Assembly (NCBI RefSeq): GCF_000321225.1
Contig: NW_004450480.1
Span: 4,228,801-4,292,800, forward strand
DNA: 64,000 nt
Source: Odobenus rosmarus divergens
Taxonomy: Eukaryota > Chordata > Mammalia > Carnivora > Odobenidae
Direction of reading: 5' to 3'
Each line of letters starts with the position of its first letter. Position 1 is the stretch's first letter. The translations under genes were made by a program, and so were the position numbers. The notes beneath the pieces were generated by a model. The model saw only the letters and a program-made list of their open reading frames with translations. It ran no database searches and had not been told where the DNA came from. Below are positions 54,410 through 64,000 of this stretch, piece after piece.

Positions 54410-55020
54410 CTCCTGCCCTTCACAATAATGAATTTTTTAGAAGCTTCCCTTTGCATTACAATTTGCTCATATTTTCTGCTGCGGGGGGCAGTTAATTTCA
54501 TAACTTCCAAATGTCTCCGAAATTTAGAACCTTGGAGTCATGGGTAAGACGAACGGATTGGGCCAAAGTTTTGCTCTGAATAACGTTAAGTGAGGCCTTC
54601 TCATTCTGCTTCTGTACTTTGGCTTCTCTGGAGGGTAGAGAATTGTCTTGGATTACGGTTCACCCTGATTTCATTATTCACCTCTTTAGAAAATGCAAAT
54701 GACCAATGCACTCTAATGTATTATGTTGGGATGTTCATCTAGAAATCATTCATCTTTATTGATTTTTTTGACACAACACATTTGGGGGTGCATAAAGCAA
54801 ATTCCCTGTGGACTACAAATTAATTTCCTTCATGAATCTACTCCAAGACACCAGGTTAGTTTATTTTTCCTGATGGCTGATCCACGAGGCAGATGGAGTC
54901 ATTTGAAAAATGTCTGTCTTCTCAGTCTAAAACATTTTTATATAAAGACGTCCTTCTACTTTCATTAGGTATTCAAATTAATTTATAAATATTTGTGTTG
55001 ACACATATTTGGAATCCTCT
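54410..55020. promoter_or_regulatory. Candidate conserved non-coding element with POU octamer
   Basis: Repeat-free AT-rich block. A perfect octamer ATGCAAAT at 54693-54700 is followed at once by ACCAAT (54702-54707). Homeodomain cores lie in acaaattaatttccttcatg near 54817. The mixed composition is typical of deeply conserved elements, but conservation was not tested. Confidence 0.35.
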
Positions 55021-55029
55021 TGAGAATTC

Positions 55030-55060
55030 TTTGCAAAGTTTGCAAAGTCTGCAAAGTTTT
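55030..55060. repeat. Three-copy TTTGCAAAGT minisatellite
   Basis: Three consecutive units of about 10 bases: ttgcaaagt, ttgcaaagt, ctgcaaagt. Each unit is itself nearly palindromic (tttgcaaa), a C/EBP-like word. Confidence 0.85.
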
Positions 55061-55359
55061 AAAGCATCATTTATAACATAAACCTATTGATCCAACAGCC
55101 TCAAATTGTGGTGGGTTGCTTGATGTTGTGACCAGCAAATTATGAAGCTGCAAGCTGCAAGCTCTCTGACCCAAGTGTCAGACAGCACCCTACTTTTTGG
55201 CCTTCACAGTACTTTTCTAAAAAGCGTTTCTCCTTATTTCCATCAGCAAGTTCTAAGTTAAAGGAGTGGGGGTTGGATCTAGCCTTCATGGGACACAGAT
55301 AGAAGATCCAGGGTTGAGGGATGGTTATTGTTCCTAAAACCTCCACTACCATCAGCATC
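55061..55359. other. Single-copy-looking sequence
   Basis: Contains a short direct repeat gctgcaa at 55144-55160. Nothing else. Confidence 0.35.
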
Positions 55360-55550
55360 CTCTGTTGTCAGGCTCTGTTACATACAAGGCACTCTATGAG
55401 CCTTGTATATAGGAGCACTTCCTGAACTTCTAATCTCCCACATGCCTTGTTAGCCTGTCTCATTACTTGGGATACCCTTTTCTCCAGAATGGCCCCTGAG
55501 CTTCTGAGCCTCCTCAAGCACCTTTATTATTTAACTTCAAGGTTCAGCTA
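55360..55550 (+). mobile_element. Probable L2 LINE fragment
   Basis: cattacttgggataccctt, ttctccagaatggcccctga and acttcaaggttcagctac resemble the L2 C-terminal region. Weak. Confidence 0.4.
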
Positions 55551-55554
55551 CAAA

Positions 55555-56000
55555 TGAAGCATGACCCAAAACAGCAGTGATTTAAATAAGATTGAAATTT
55601 ATTTCTCTCCTCTGTAAATAAAGACCCGAGGTGTAGGCATCTAGGACTGCTCGAGTAGCCTAAATCCCCAGGGACTGAGCTTCCTTTCATCCTGTGGCTC
55701 TGCATTTGTCCACCTCATGGTGCAAAATTGCTGTGGGAACATCAGCCCAGCCTGGTCATATGCCGGTCAGCAGAAAAGAAAAAGGTAAAGAAGGGTCTGC
55801 CCATAGCCTTTTCCTTTCAAATCAGCTTTCAAAAAGTGACTCATCACACTTCTGCTTACAGAAGACTGGCCAATGCTTGGTTTTATACACTTAGTTGCCT
55901 CAAGCAGCCAGGGAGATTGAGAGATACCATCCTGATTCAGAGCAGCCCTGCCCCTGTCAGAAATTAGAGGTTCTATTAGTAAAAAAGAAGGGGAGAGAAG
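55555..56000 (+). mobile_element. Ancient interspersed repeat, family not named
   Basis: cagcagtgatttaaataaga, ttgaaatttatttctctcct at the left; agtgactcatcacacttctg, cttacagaagactggccaat and ttctattagtaaaaaagaag at the right. The order matches a widespread mammalian repeat I recognise by sequence. Frames of 66-92 codons lie inside it and are not called. Confidence 0.5.
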
Positions 56001-56089
56001 ATATTGAGGTAAAGAACTAGTAGCCTTTTTTCTATCATCCTTCATTTAATAATCCTTAAATAGAGACTTTTGTGGACCTTATTTTGTAA

Positions 56090-56365
56090 TACTTGATTAG
56101 TCTTTGTTCCCAACCAAATGAGGGAGGCAGAAGTATTTCCATTTTTCAGATAAGTAACTGAAATTCAGAAAGTTTCTGTTAATCAAAGTCATAATAATAG
56201 TGCCAATTATTACTGAGGATATTTTATATGCATTACCGCCATTAATTTTAGTCCCTCCAAAGCCCAATGAATTGGCTCCATTATACCCAATTTTACATGA
56301 GGAAATGTTGGCTAACTTGTCCAAGGTCACAGGCTACTAAGTAAAAGGAAGAATTGGTAATAGAA
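56090..56365 (-). mobile_element. MIR SINE(s)
   Basis: Reverse MIR at 56205-56360: attttatatgcattaccgcc, ccaattttacatgaggaaat, cttgtccaaggtcacaggct. The part at 56120-56190 (cagataagtaactgaaattc) repeats the core motif, suggesting a second MIR fragment. Confidence 0.7.
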
Positions 56366-56404
56366 CACAGCAATCGGTTCCAAACTTTTTGGATTTTTTT
56401 TTTT

Positions 56405-56695
56405 TCTTTTTAGTTTTCTGTTGTTGCCATAATAAGTTACCCATGAAGCTACACCCATTTGTGATCTCCCAGTTCTGTAGGTCAGAAATCCTATGGGCCC
56501 ATTTCCAGAAATGCAGGAACATCTCCCTATTTTAAGACTAGCAGATTAGTAGACTGATTAGTAACCTGATAATTCCATGTGCAAAATCGATTTTTTGCCA
56601 CGTAATGTAGCCTATTCACAAATTCAGGATATTGGGGGATGGAATCTCTGGGGAGCCATTATTTGCCTTACCACAGACTACGACCTAGAGCAAGA
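56405..56695 (-). mobile_element. LTR-like ancient repeat
   Basis: gttttctgttgttgccataa, taagttacccatgaagctac, ctcccagttctgtaggtcag at the left; ttgccacgtaatgtagccta, ttcacaaattcaggatattg, gagccattatttgccttacc at the right. A common mammalian repeat of probable LTR origin with an internal deletion. Confidence 0.55.
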
Positions 56696-57721
56696 CATAC
56701 CTTTTACGTTGCTTCACCAAACAATGCTCACTTATCCAATTCTATTCCTTCAGTTTTAAAAAATGCCAGGTTTGACCCCGCACATTGATTTTATGACCCA
56801 CAGCTGGAGAAATGCTGCCTAAGCCTCCCCCATTTCCACTGCTGCCCCCTCAATCTGGTCATCTTTCTCTCTCGTCTGGGTTGTGAGGAGCAGTTGCCTC
56901 CCAGGGGCTATTTATGATTCTCCACTCTCCTCCTTGAAGAGACCCCAGCAACCCAGCACCTGTTCCCCTCGCTACTCGTGTTCTCCCAGATATCTGTATT
57001 CCCCACGATGCCCGAGCTAAGAACCCTGATGGACATTTCAAAGAATGTCTGTGAGTGAGGTGATCCTTGCTTTTCATAACCAAGGCCTGGGAAAGATGGC
57101 CACTTCAAAGATGGCAAATGGGTTTAACTGCTGGGCTGGTCATGCCTAAGGCTGGGGTACTGTGCAAAGCACCATGACATCTCATGAAGGACTGGCCGAG
57201 GGTGCTGGTATCGATGAGGGATGTGTGCTGGCGATGTAGGAGGGGCGAGAGATGGCACACGGCCCGGGCACTTGCCATCTCTGCAGTTGGTGGATGTCTC
57301 TCACCCTGCCCTTCCAGTTAGCAAAACCATAGTCAACATCCCTTGGAAAGCAAAACCAAAAGGAAAGGGGAGACACATGAAGCAGCACTAGATCTGAATT
57401 TTAAGAAGAGAAAGGTCTCCTGTGTTTGTGTGGTGAACCAGATAAATAAGATCTAGCAATTTGTGGGAGGCTGGGAAAAAATGATTTTTGTGATTTGGGA
57501 GTATGGAACTGGGAAGGATACAAATCACTTTCTGAGGCGAAAAGAATTCTTAGCTCATTAAAGCCCATTGCTGCTTTTACAACCACCTTCAGCATCATAA
57601 ATCTGTACTCTATCATTTTGAGAGGTCTTTGTATTTTCCTTGGTCGTGTGTCTATTTCCTCAGACCAGAGATTGGAAGCTCAGATGCCTGTAAGAAAGAC
57701 ATTTGGAGGCAGCATCATGAC
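56696..57721. other. Single-copy-looking sequence, about 1 kb
   Basis: No repeat recognised. Short frames only. Confidence 0.35.
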
Positions 57722-57850
57722 CCGATTCAGAGCCCTGCTCTGGCGTCAGGCTGCCTGGGTTTAAACCCCAGCTCTGCCACTTATATTGAGCTTGATTCTT
57801 AGCAAATTGCTTTATCTCTCGGGGTCTCAGTTTATCTTTATGCCATTGAC
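57722..57850 (+). mobile_element. MIR SINE 5' half
   Basis: attcagagccctgctctggc, gtcaggctgcctgggtttaa, accccagctctgccacttat, tctcggggtctcagtttatc. Well preserved tRNA-like head. Confidence 0.9.
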
Positions 57851-58409
57851 AGCTGGGGGTGCCGGGAAATGGGGTGGCATTTGCAGACTGACGACCTGTG
57901 GATAATGCCTCATGCTTTGTAGGGTCCTTTGGAGTAATGAATCATAGAATGAGTGAAGTTCCCAAACATGCAAAGAACATTACAATAAAGGAGCTAGAGA
58001 CAGCTCTGGGGGGATACTTAATCAAGGGCCTTCCAGGGGAAGGTGTATTTAATCTACACCTAAGAGGATCAGTAGGATTTAAGCTAATCAAGGGGTATTT
58101 TGGGAGTGGGGGAGAGTGTTTGTGGCTGAAGTGGAAACCTACCCAATCACTGGAGGGCTTACCCACACCATGGGGGCTTCAACATCTCTATGCAGTAGGG
58201 ATTTAGGGGCAACAATTTCGTTGAAAGGGGGATTGCTCTGAAGCAGTATCGGCACAAGAAGTTTGTATTTAGATCTTATTTTATTTTCAGTGGGGGTTTG
58301 GGAGGTCTGAGAAGGATGAATTAAGGGGCAAAGTCACCCCTGGACCTCTGTTAGTGCCACGACCATGGATGCTCTCACAGAGGCTGTTTGGCAGACATGA
58401 CAGTGCGTA
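57851..58409. other. Single-copy-looking sequence
   Basis: A 102-codon frame (57898-58206) without recognised domain. Nothing else. Confidence 0.35.
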
Positions 58410-58805
58410 ATTCCCTCAACTAGGCCAACAGAAGCATTGTGGCCTCCAACATGTCTTCTCTCCTGACTGCCTTGATGTAAGGGAAGTTGGCCACATGTCA
58501 TGAGAACCCCTAAGCAGCCTACAGGGATGTCCACAGCCAGAGGAACTGAGGTCTCCTGCTGATATCCAGCACCATGGGAGTGGACCATCCTGTCAGTGGG
58601 ACCCTCCGGTCCCAGTCAAGCCTTCAGATGACTGCAGACCCAGTCCACATCTCGAATGACCCTTTGTGAGAGGCCTTGAGCCAGAACCACCCAGCTAAGG
58701 TGGTCTCGAGCTCCTGACCCACAGAAATTGCAAGGTAACAAGTGCTTCTTTTAAACCACTAAGTTTCAGGGTGATGTGAGTCACAGGAAGAGATACCTAA
58801 CCCAG
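58410..58805 (+). mobile_element. MLT1-type LTR (ERVL-MaLR)
   Basis: agtcaagccttcagatgact, gcagacccagtccacatctc, tgagccagaaccacccagct, tcctgacccacagaaattgc, cttttaaaccactaagtttc are in MLT1 order. A solo LTR with no internal genes. Confidence 0.85.
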
Positions 58806-58951
58806 ACTTGTGCTCCTGTTGTTGGTATTTCTCTCCTGTAGTAATCAACACTTTCCTCGGCTCTTATCCCAACTTGCAAGCATGTTCTTTTTCTACCTCC
58901 TCCATCTCTGTTATGGATCATTATTGACCCCCCTGAATAAAGAAATTGAGA

Positions 58952-59142
58952 CGGGTCACCGGGGTGGCTCAGTTGTTGAAGCATCTGCCTTCGGCTCGGG
59001 TCATGATCCCAGGGTTCTGGGATTGAGCCCCACATGGGGCTCCCTGCTCCGCGGGGAGTCTGCTTCTCTTTCTCCCTCTGCTGCCCCCCTGCTTGTGCTC
59101 TCTCTGTCTCTCTCAAATAAATAAATAAAATCTTAAAAAAAA
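58952..59142 (+). mobile_element. CAN-SINE with 13-base target duplication
   Basis: Starts cgggtcaccggggtggctca and ends AAATAAATAAATAAAATCTT plus A-run. Perfect duplication aaagaaattgaga at 58939-58951 and 59143-59155. Confidence 0.95.
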
Positions 59143-59244
59143 AAAGAAATTGAGAAAAGATTTCTTAACAGATTTAGAAAAAGTCCATCACACAACTGGA
59201 ATTGGCCCACAGTTGCCTTCCTACCACTGCCCATTTTTACCATC

Positions 59245-59415
59245 AAGCGGGCACTATGTGCAAGGCATTCCATTGTGAATACAGCGAATACCTCATCTTT
59301 AATCCTTTCCTCATTGCCTTGAAATTGTTCCTCTTATTTCTTCCTATTTTCAAATGAGAAAACTGAGGGTCAGCAAGGCTGAGTCAGCTGACTGAGATCA
59401 CCCAGCTCATCAGTG
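59245..59415 (-). mobile_element. MIR SINE
   Basis: gggcactatgtgcaaggcat, tcatctttaatcctttcctc, attttcaaatgagaaaactg, ctgactgagatcacccagct in reverse MIR order. Confidence 0.75.
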
Positions 59416-59507
59416 GTGATGCTGCTCTCTCAGGAACAGCTCCAAGGAGCCTGGCTGGAGGTAGGGGGCAGAGCAGGGAGGCAGGACATGAGAGTGCTGA
59501 TGGCATA

Positions 59508-59600
59508 ACCCAGGGTTTCTCAAACTTGAATGTGCATGCGAATCACCTGTGTGCCAGCCTGGGAATCTGCATTTCCAGCCAGGCCCCCCCCCCCCCCGCC
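59508..59600 (-). mobile_element. MER5A-type hAT fragment ending in a C-run
   Basis: cagggtttctcaaacttgaa, tgtgcatgcgaatcacctgt, gggaatctgcatttccagcc. It ends in a run of about 15 Cs at 59583-59597. Confidence 0.65.
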
Positions 59601-59779
59601 GTGCCACCACAGCTAACCCCAAACCACACCGCGCTGAGCACGGGTGTAGAAGACCTGAAATGTGAGATAAAATGACCAAGGGGACCCCATGGGCCCCCAG
59701 CAACCTTATGTCTTATCATAAAGCTTTGGAGATCAGGCTTCTTAGAACAGTAAGTGCTGACAGAGCTGTAAAAGAAAGA

Positions 59780-60560
59780 GCGCTCGGGAGCTTCACCTCA
59801 TTTTGGAAGCAGTTAGCCAGTTAATTTGGTTTAATCATCACAGGAAAATGCAAACAGAGAGGAGAGGGCACACAGCCCTCATCCGCCGCATTACGTTTCA
59901 GGCCGCCAGACCTCTGGACTCCAGGCTTTCTCTGATACTACACGGAGGATTTATATGTGGGATAAATATTCTTAAATCTTTATAAGGTGCCTAAAATATT
60001 TATGGTTGTTTTAGTTTGGTTTGCATGCCATATTGCGTGCTTACATTAAGCAGTTTTTACACCATCAAGCTTTTCCATTAATCATTTCGGCCTGTTCCCA
60101 GCAATCTTAACCGAGGGGAGATCTATTACATTCAGCGACCAGAGCCAAATGATCTAATTTCTCCTTTGGCTGTTTCATCGAATGGTTCATAAACCTATGG
60201 CTATTATTGTATTAGGAAGACACATTGTGGTCCCCGAGTGTCATGTTGACATGTGTACGTTTCTTTTTCTTAAGAGAAATCATGATTGAAATGGAATATT
60301 CTTTCACAGGAGGACATTTTATAACAATTTCGGCCTGATGAAATTAAAATAGGGGAACATTCAGTCTCCCACAAATGCTGAATTGGTTGAATCAATGTCG
60401 CTGAAAGATCAAAACAATCTTGCTCCTCTCTTCTTAGGACAGGGAACTATTTCAACGGACCTTTAAAGACAAGAGAGATTTGCTGAGTGAGAATATTGTC
60501 CTGGGGGAGACAAAAAATTGCAGTGGTATTTTTTAGGGGGTGAGTTGGGGCTTGGAATGG
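59780..60560. promoter_or_regulatory. Strongest candidate conserved non-coding block
   Basis: Nearly 800 bases with no recognisable repeat or low-complexity run, AT-rich with well-mixed words and homeodomain cores (ttaatttggtttaatcatc, ttccattaatcatttcggcc, catgattgaaatgg). A perfect inverted repeat CATGT-TG-ACATG lies at 60242-60253. The interval includes the exon-like segment 60438-60486. This texture is typical of ultraconserved or developmental enhancer DNA, but only comparison could prove it. Confidence 0.4.
60438..60486 (+). other. Exon-like segment with strong 3' splice-site context
   Basis: Preceded by a good pyrimidine tract and AG (gctcctctcttcttag, ending 60437) and followed by GTGAGA at 60487. 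The 49 bases are open in one frame, reading DRELFQRTFKDKRDLL. No homology is recognised and the segment is short, so it could be chance or a non-coding RNA exon. Confidence 0.15.
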
Positions 60561-60689
60561 GGGCTCCTGGTGGCGTGGCGTTGCAACTTTCCTGTCGACA
60601 GAGTGTGTCCACATTCTTGAGAAATAATTTTTGGGGTGTCTTAGGGTCCAGTTTGACCCTTGAGAAGATGACAGATATCATTTTAAATA

Positions 60690-61222
60690 TATTGGGCCCT
60701 TGAACGACATGGGTTTGAACTGCATGAGTCCTTCCTTACGCAGGAGTTTTTCGATAAACACAGTTCTGTCCTGTACATGTCTTTTCTCCTGCTTACGATC
60801 TACTTAATGGCATTTTCTCTTCTCTAGCTTACTTGATTGTAAGAATACAGTCTGTCGGGGCACAAGGGTGGCTCAGTCAGTTAAGCGACTGCCTTCAGCT
60901 CAGGTCATGATCCTGGAGTTCCAGGATCGAGTCCTGCGTCGGGCTCCCCACTCATTGGAGTCCGCTTCTCCCTTTGACCCTCCCCCGTCTCGTGCTCTCT
61001 CTCTCTCTCTCAAATAAATAAATAAAATCTTAAAAAAAATACAGTCTGTAATACACATAATGAACAAAATACATGTTAATTGACTCTTGATGTTATTAGT
61101 AAGGCCTCTGGTCAACAGCAAGCTATCAGTAATTAAGTTTTGGGGAAGTCAAAAGTTACACATGGATTTCGACTGTATGGGGAGGCAGGACCCCCCCACC
61201 TCTGAGTTATTCAAGGGGCAAT
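60690..61222 (+). mobile_element. Tigger-type (pogo) DNA transposon, split by a SINE
   Basis: Left terminal region gggcccttgaacgacatggg and right terminal region gttattcaaggggcaa are mutual inverted repeats. Internal words agcttacttgattgtaagaa, aggcctctggtcaacagcaa and agtaattaagttttggggaa fit a Tigger2-like non-autonomous element. TA dinucleotides flank both ends. Interrupted by the SINE at 60856. Confidence 0.8.
60856..61037 (+). mobile_element. CAN-SINE with 12-base target duplication
   Basis: Starts ggggcacaagggtggctcag, ends AAATAAATAAATAAAATCTT plus A-run. Perfect duplication aatacagtctgt at 60844-60855 and 61038-61049, within the Tigger element. Confidence 0.95.
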
Positions 61223-62640
61223 TATAATGTTAAAGACTAGAAAAAGAACACAATTGCCTCAAATAAGTTTGGTTTCCATTATCTTTTTGGATTGTGTGTA
61301 TGTGTTTCCTTTTCGACTGGAAGAAAAATGATCATAATCATCCTCGCACCTAAGCCATATTTAGACTTTTCTGTGTACTAACTAATGTTAAGTAGCAACC
61401 ACCACAAAAACAAACCATCAACCTAACTCTTTCAATCGTGGGATGGTTTGGCTGTGAGGAGAAAGGAAAGCCCTCAGTCTAGTTAAGTGACAAAATTGCC
61501 TTAACTTTTTAAACTTACCTTTGATAATCTACACATCCAAAGTTCATGCGCCCTGGAAGGAAATACGTTATTCTTTGCTTCACCAGTAAGAGAATTTGTA
61601 GATAAAATCTAATTAAGTTCAGTAGTCATTTTTGTAAACAATTGCTTTCATTCCCTGAGTCATCACTGGCTGAATGTTGACTAATACATGCCCCTGCCGT
61701 ATTCCTTTGAAAACTACACATCCTTCGGTATTTTTCACAAGTGTCCCTTTTTGCTTCTGGCTGTTATTTTGCATTCTTATAAGCAGGTATGAACTACTTG
61801 TGCCATGATCTACTGCATAAACCTAACTAATTTGCCATGGTATCCAAAACCATACATAGCAAATGGGGAGGGCAATTGACATGTAATCAAAACCAGCCCA
61901 GATCAAGTCCAATGGACTAAACCACAAACCCTGGAGACTCCCACGTCCATCCATCGTCACGGCTGCTTTTGTCAACGCACGATGTAAGAGTCAATGTTTC
62001 TCTTGTTTTGCTTACAACTATGATTCTTAAAATAATTCTTGCTGGAGTACTCAGCTGGTAAGGAGTACTGACGAAGGGCCAAAATTCAGTATTTTTGACC
62101 AGGATTCAAAGCTTAACCTAAATTTTGTTTGCAGGGTGACAGCCCAAAATGGTCCATTAAAAATACACGAATGCAGATGGCTGTCTGCAAGAAAAGTCAC
62201 AGCTGTTCAACCTGGTAAGATTTACACGAACATGTGCTCAGCCAAGGTATCTAAAGCTTTAAGCAAAAGGACACAAGAGGGGGTGTCCTTGTTCTGATCT
62301 AATTACCCCTTACCTTTACCCTTTCTTGCTCCCCTCCTCGCTCCAGCATTATCAGTCATGAAACATGGCCAGGCTCCCTAAGTCCCACAGGGCCGTGATT
62401 ATTTCATGATAACAATGTTCCTTGGAGTGGTCTTATTGGTATTATAAAAAGTGTTTATTGTGGGGCAAGGCTATATTTTTGGTGCTGCCAGTAAAGGCTA
62501 TTGAGAGGCAGGCACAGCTGTGGTTATGGTTTGAATCGACTAATCTCATGCTTTAGACATCTCATTAGCCAATCAAAGTAATCCTAAATTAAGAAGGAAA
62601 TTTGTAGAGAGGAGCAGAGCACATTCAGAATGAGACCGTT
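61223..62640. other. Repeat-free stretch, about 1.4 kb
   Basis: No repeat recognised. AT-rich, well mixed, like the block at 59780-60560, and possibly continuous with it before the Tigger insertion. Contains the exon-like segment 62135-62214. Confidence 0.35.
62135..62214 (+). other. Exon-like segment with matching splice borders
   Basis: Flanked by aaattttgtttgcag (AG at 62133-62134) and gtaagatt at 62215, with a branch-like ttaac about 18 bases upstream of the AG. The 80 bases are open in two frames (for example VTAQNGPLKIHECRWLSARK). Neither is recognised. It cannot follow 60438-60486 as a coding exon, because the joined frame meets a stop at once. Confidence 0.2.
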
Positions 62641-63060
62641 CCTTGTCTCCTGCTACAAAACAGCAGGGAAGCTTCTCCTGAGTTCTGCTTGCTCCCGTTG
62701 CAGGAGAAAATGATTCTTTGCAAACCCTTCCCTCTCACGGTCAAATTCAGGGATCTGATTGGCCCTTTCAGTATTTTCGAAGCCATGAAATATCTCAGTT
62801 TTATCTTCAGAGACCAAATGAGGAGCTAAACATGGGTGGCAGCCAGAAATCAAGTGAAGATTGCCATAAATATGGGGATGTTTGCAACATGATGGCTGGG
62901 AGTGAGGGCTAGTGGCAATTCACATGCTTTCTGGAGGGAACTGAGCATGTCACACGTGTCCAGCCAGCACCCCCAGAATCACTACCCAGGGTGTAGTCCT
63001 CAGTGTAGGTTGCAGTGAGGAGTCCAACTGCACAACACTAACATAGACATCAAAATGCAT
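62641..63060. other. Single-copy-looking sequence
   Basis: Two 64-66 codon frames on opposite strands overlap here; neither is recognised. Confidence 0.35.
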
Positions 63061-63256
63061 CTTTTTTTTTTTTTAAGATTTTATTAGAGAGAGAGAGTGC
63101 AAGTGGCGGGGAGAGGCAGAGGGGGAGGGAGAGGGACAAGCAGACTCCATGCTGAGCATGGAGGCCAATGCGGGACTTGACCCCATGACTCCGAGATCAC
63201 TACCCCAGCCAAATCAAGAGTCTGACACTCAACCCACTGAGCCACCCAGGTGCCCC
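63061..63256 (-). mobile_element. CAN-SINE, older type
   Basis: T-run and AAGATTTTATTAGAGAGAG at the left, ccacccaggtgcccc at the right, with the older aaatcaagagtctgacactc variant. No clear target duplication. Confidence 0.95.
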
Positions 63257-63634
63257 ATAACGAGTCTTGTTAATGGAGGGAGAGCAGATACTGCCTGACA
63301 CGCCAAAGCAGGCACAGTGTGGGCACAGATCAGCAATTAGGGATGAGCTTGGGGGCCCTAGGGTGGAGAGAGGTCATAAAAGTGGTTGGTTCTTTCAGGC
63401 ACAGACATAACTGAAAATACCCAGTTAGACCCCTCTGGCTCTAAAATGTAGCCTTTCTCCCTTAGCTGAGTAGCAAAAACTTCCTTATGTGCCATTAGTA
63501 GAGATGGTGAGCATTTTATCAGGATTCTTTATTGAGTATTATGTGCATTGTGCTGGTACAGGAGGGTGGGGTTCAAAAGTTAGTGAGCTCTGGGCTTTGC
63601 GCTCGAGCCAAGGCCCTCACAGTGTGGAGCACTG
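63257..63634. other. Single-copy-looking sequence
   Basis: Nothing recognised. Confidence 0.35.
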
Positions 63635-63872
63635 ATAGATGGCTCTTAACCTAGTGAATGTTGTGGACCCCTTTAGCCATCTGGTGAAGCTTTAGGCTCC
63701 CTTCTCAAAATATGTTTCAGAATTATTAAATAGATATCATAGGATCACAAAAGAAACCAGTAGTACTGACAGTTATCAAAATGCTAAAAAAAAACAAATC
63801 TGTGATACATTAGTAAATGTGGTTCTTTATTATATTAAATAACCATAATTAGTAGTAGGTCTAACAAATTAG
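63635..63872 (+). mobile_element. Ancient DNA-transposon-like repeat
   Basis: gttgtggacccctttagcca, tctggtgaagctttaggctc, then gatcacaaaagaaaccagta, gacagttatcaaaatgctaa and gtagtaggtctaacaa. The order matches a common mammalian repeat of hAT-like type that I cannot name with certainty. Confidence 0.55.
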
Positions 63873-64000
63873 ATATTTTTTTCAATAATTTTTTATTGTT
63901 ATGTTAATCACCATACATCATTAGTTTTTGATGTAGTGTTCCATGATTCATTGTTTGTGCATAACACCCAGTGCTCCACGCAGAATGTGCCCTCTTTAAT
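63873..64000 (-). mobile_element. Carnivoran L1 3' end, running off the window
   Basis: T-rich left edge (L1 poly-A in reverse), then ttgttatgttaatcaccata, catcattagtttttgatgta, gtgttccatgattcattgtt, acacccagtgctcca. The element continues past base 64000, so its length and any coding part cannot be judged. Confidence 0.9.

Noticed and set aside
1..64000. A novel biological system such as a defence or biosynthetic cluster
   Set aside because: The window is vertebrate intergenic or intronic DNA with no supported coding genes. Nothing in it forms a multi-gene system.

Overview
This is 64 kb of mammalian nuclear DNA, almost certainly from a carnivoran and most likely an arctoid (bear, seal or mustelid group). 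Twelve copies of a tRNA-Lys-derived CAN-SINE are present. Their bodies carry the arctoid-style CCCTGCTCAGCGGGGAGTC block and end in AAATAAATAAATAAAATCTT. I saw no canid SINEC_Cf element and no felid-type SINE tail. The L1 3' ends at 7185 and 63873 are also of a carnivoran type. No bacterial, viral or organellar signal was seen.

No protein-coding gene could be supported. The longest open frame (50805-51305, 166 codons) matches no family I recognise. Most other open frames lie in SINEs, L2, MIR, microsatellites or antisense shadows. The window reads as an intergenic region or a long intron. Two short segments with splice-site-like borders (60438-60486 and 62135-62214, both + strand) are the only exon candidates and are weak.

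Layout: 0-10 kb holds MIR, MER5-type hAT and L2 fossils plus the first SINEs, and a 55-base L1 tail with a 17-base target duplication at 7168-7256. 9.1-12.3 kb is a nest of L1ME, a hAT element, a SINE and L1, followed by a GC-richer single-copy stretch. 13.5-23 kb has alternating hAT, L2, MIR and L1 fragments. 23-27 kb is mostly single copy. 27-34 kb has L2, MIR, L1 and four CA/CATC/AAAG-type arrays, including a duplicated MIR (27531-27760 and 30272-30500). 38-39.5 kb holds a long fossil L2 ORF2 region on the minus strand. 40.5-45.3 kb holds L1ME copies, two of whose nested SINEs lie in one copy, and a MaLR-type LTR. 46-60 kb has MIR, MER20, LTRs and single-copy stretches. 59.8-62.9 kb is repeat-poor apart from a Tigger element that carries a SINE. 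The window ends inside an L1 on the minus strand.

The points most worth following are: (1) a MIR pair about 93% identical, far too similar for independent MIR insertions; (2) a gap-free 154-base L1 pair that shares an internal deletion, 1770 bases apart; (3) several repeat-free AT-rich blocks with clustered homeodomain-type motifs, which look like conserved enhancer candidates. Repeat family names are from memory of consensus sequences. Where I was unsure of the name I describe the element instead.
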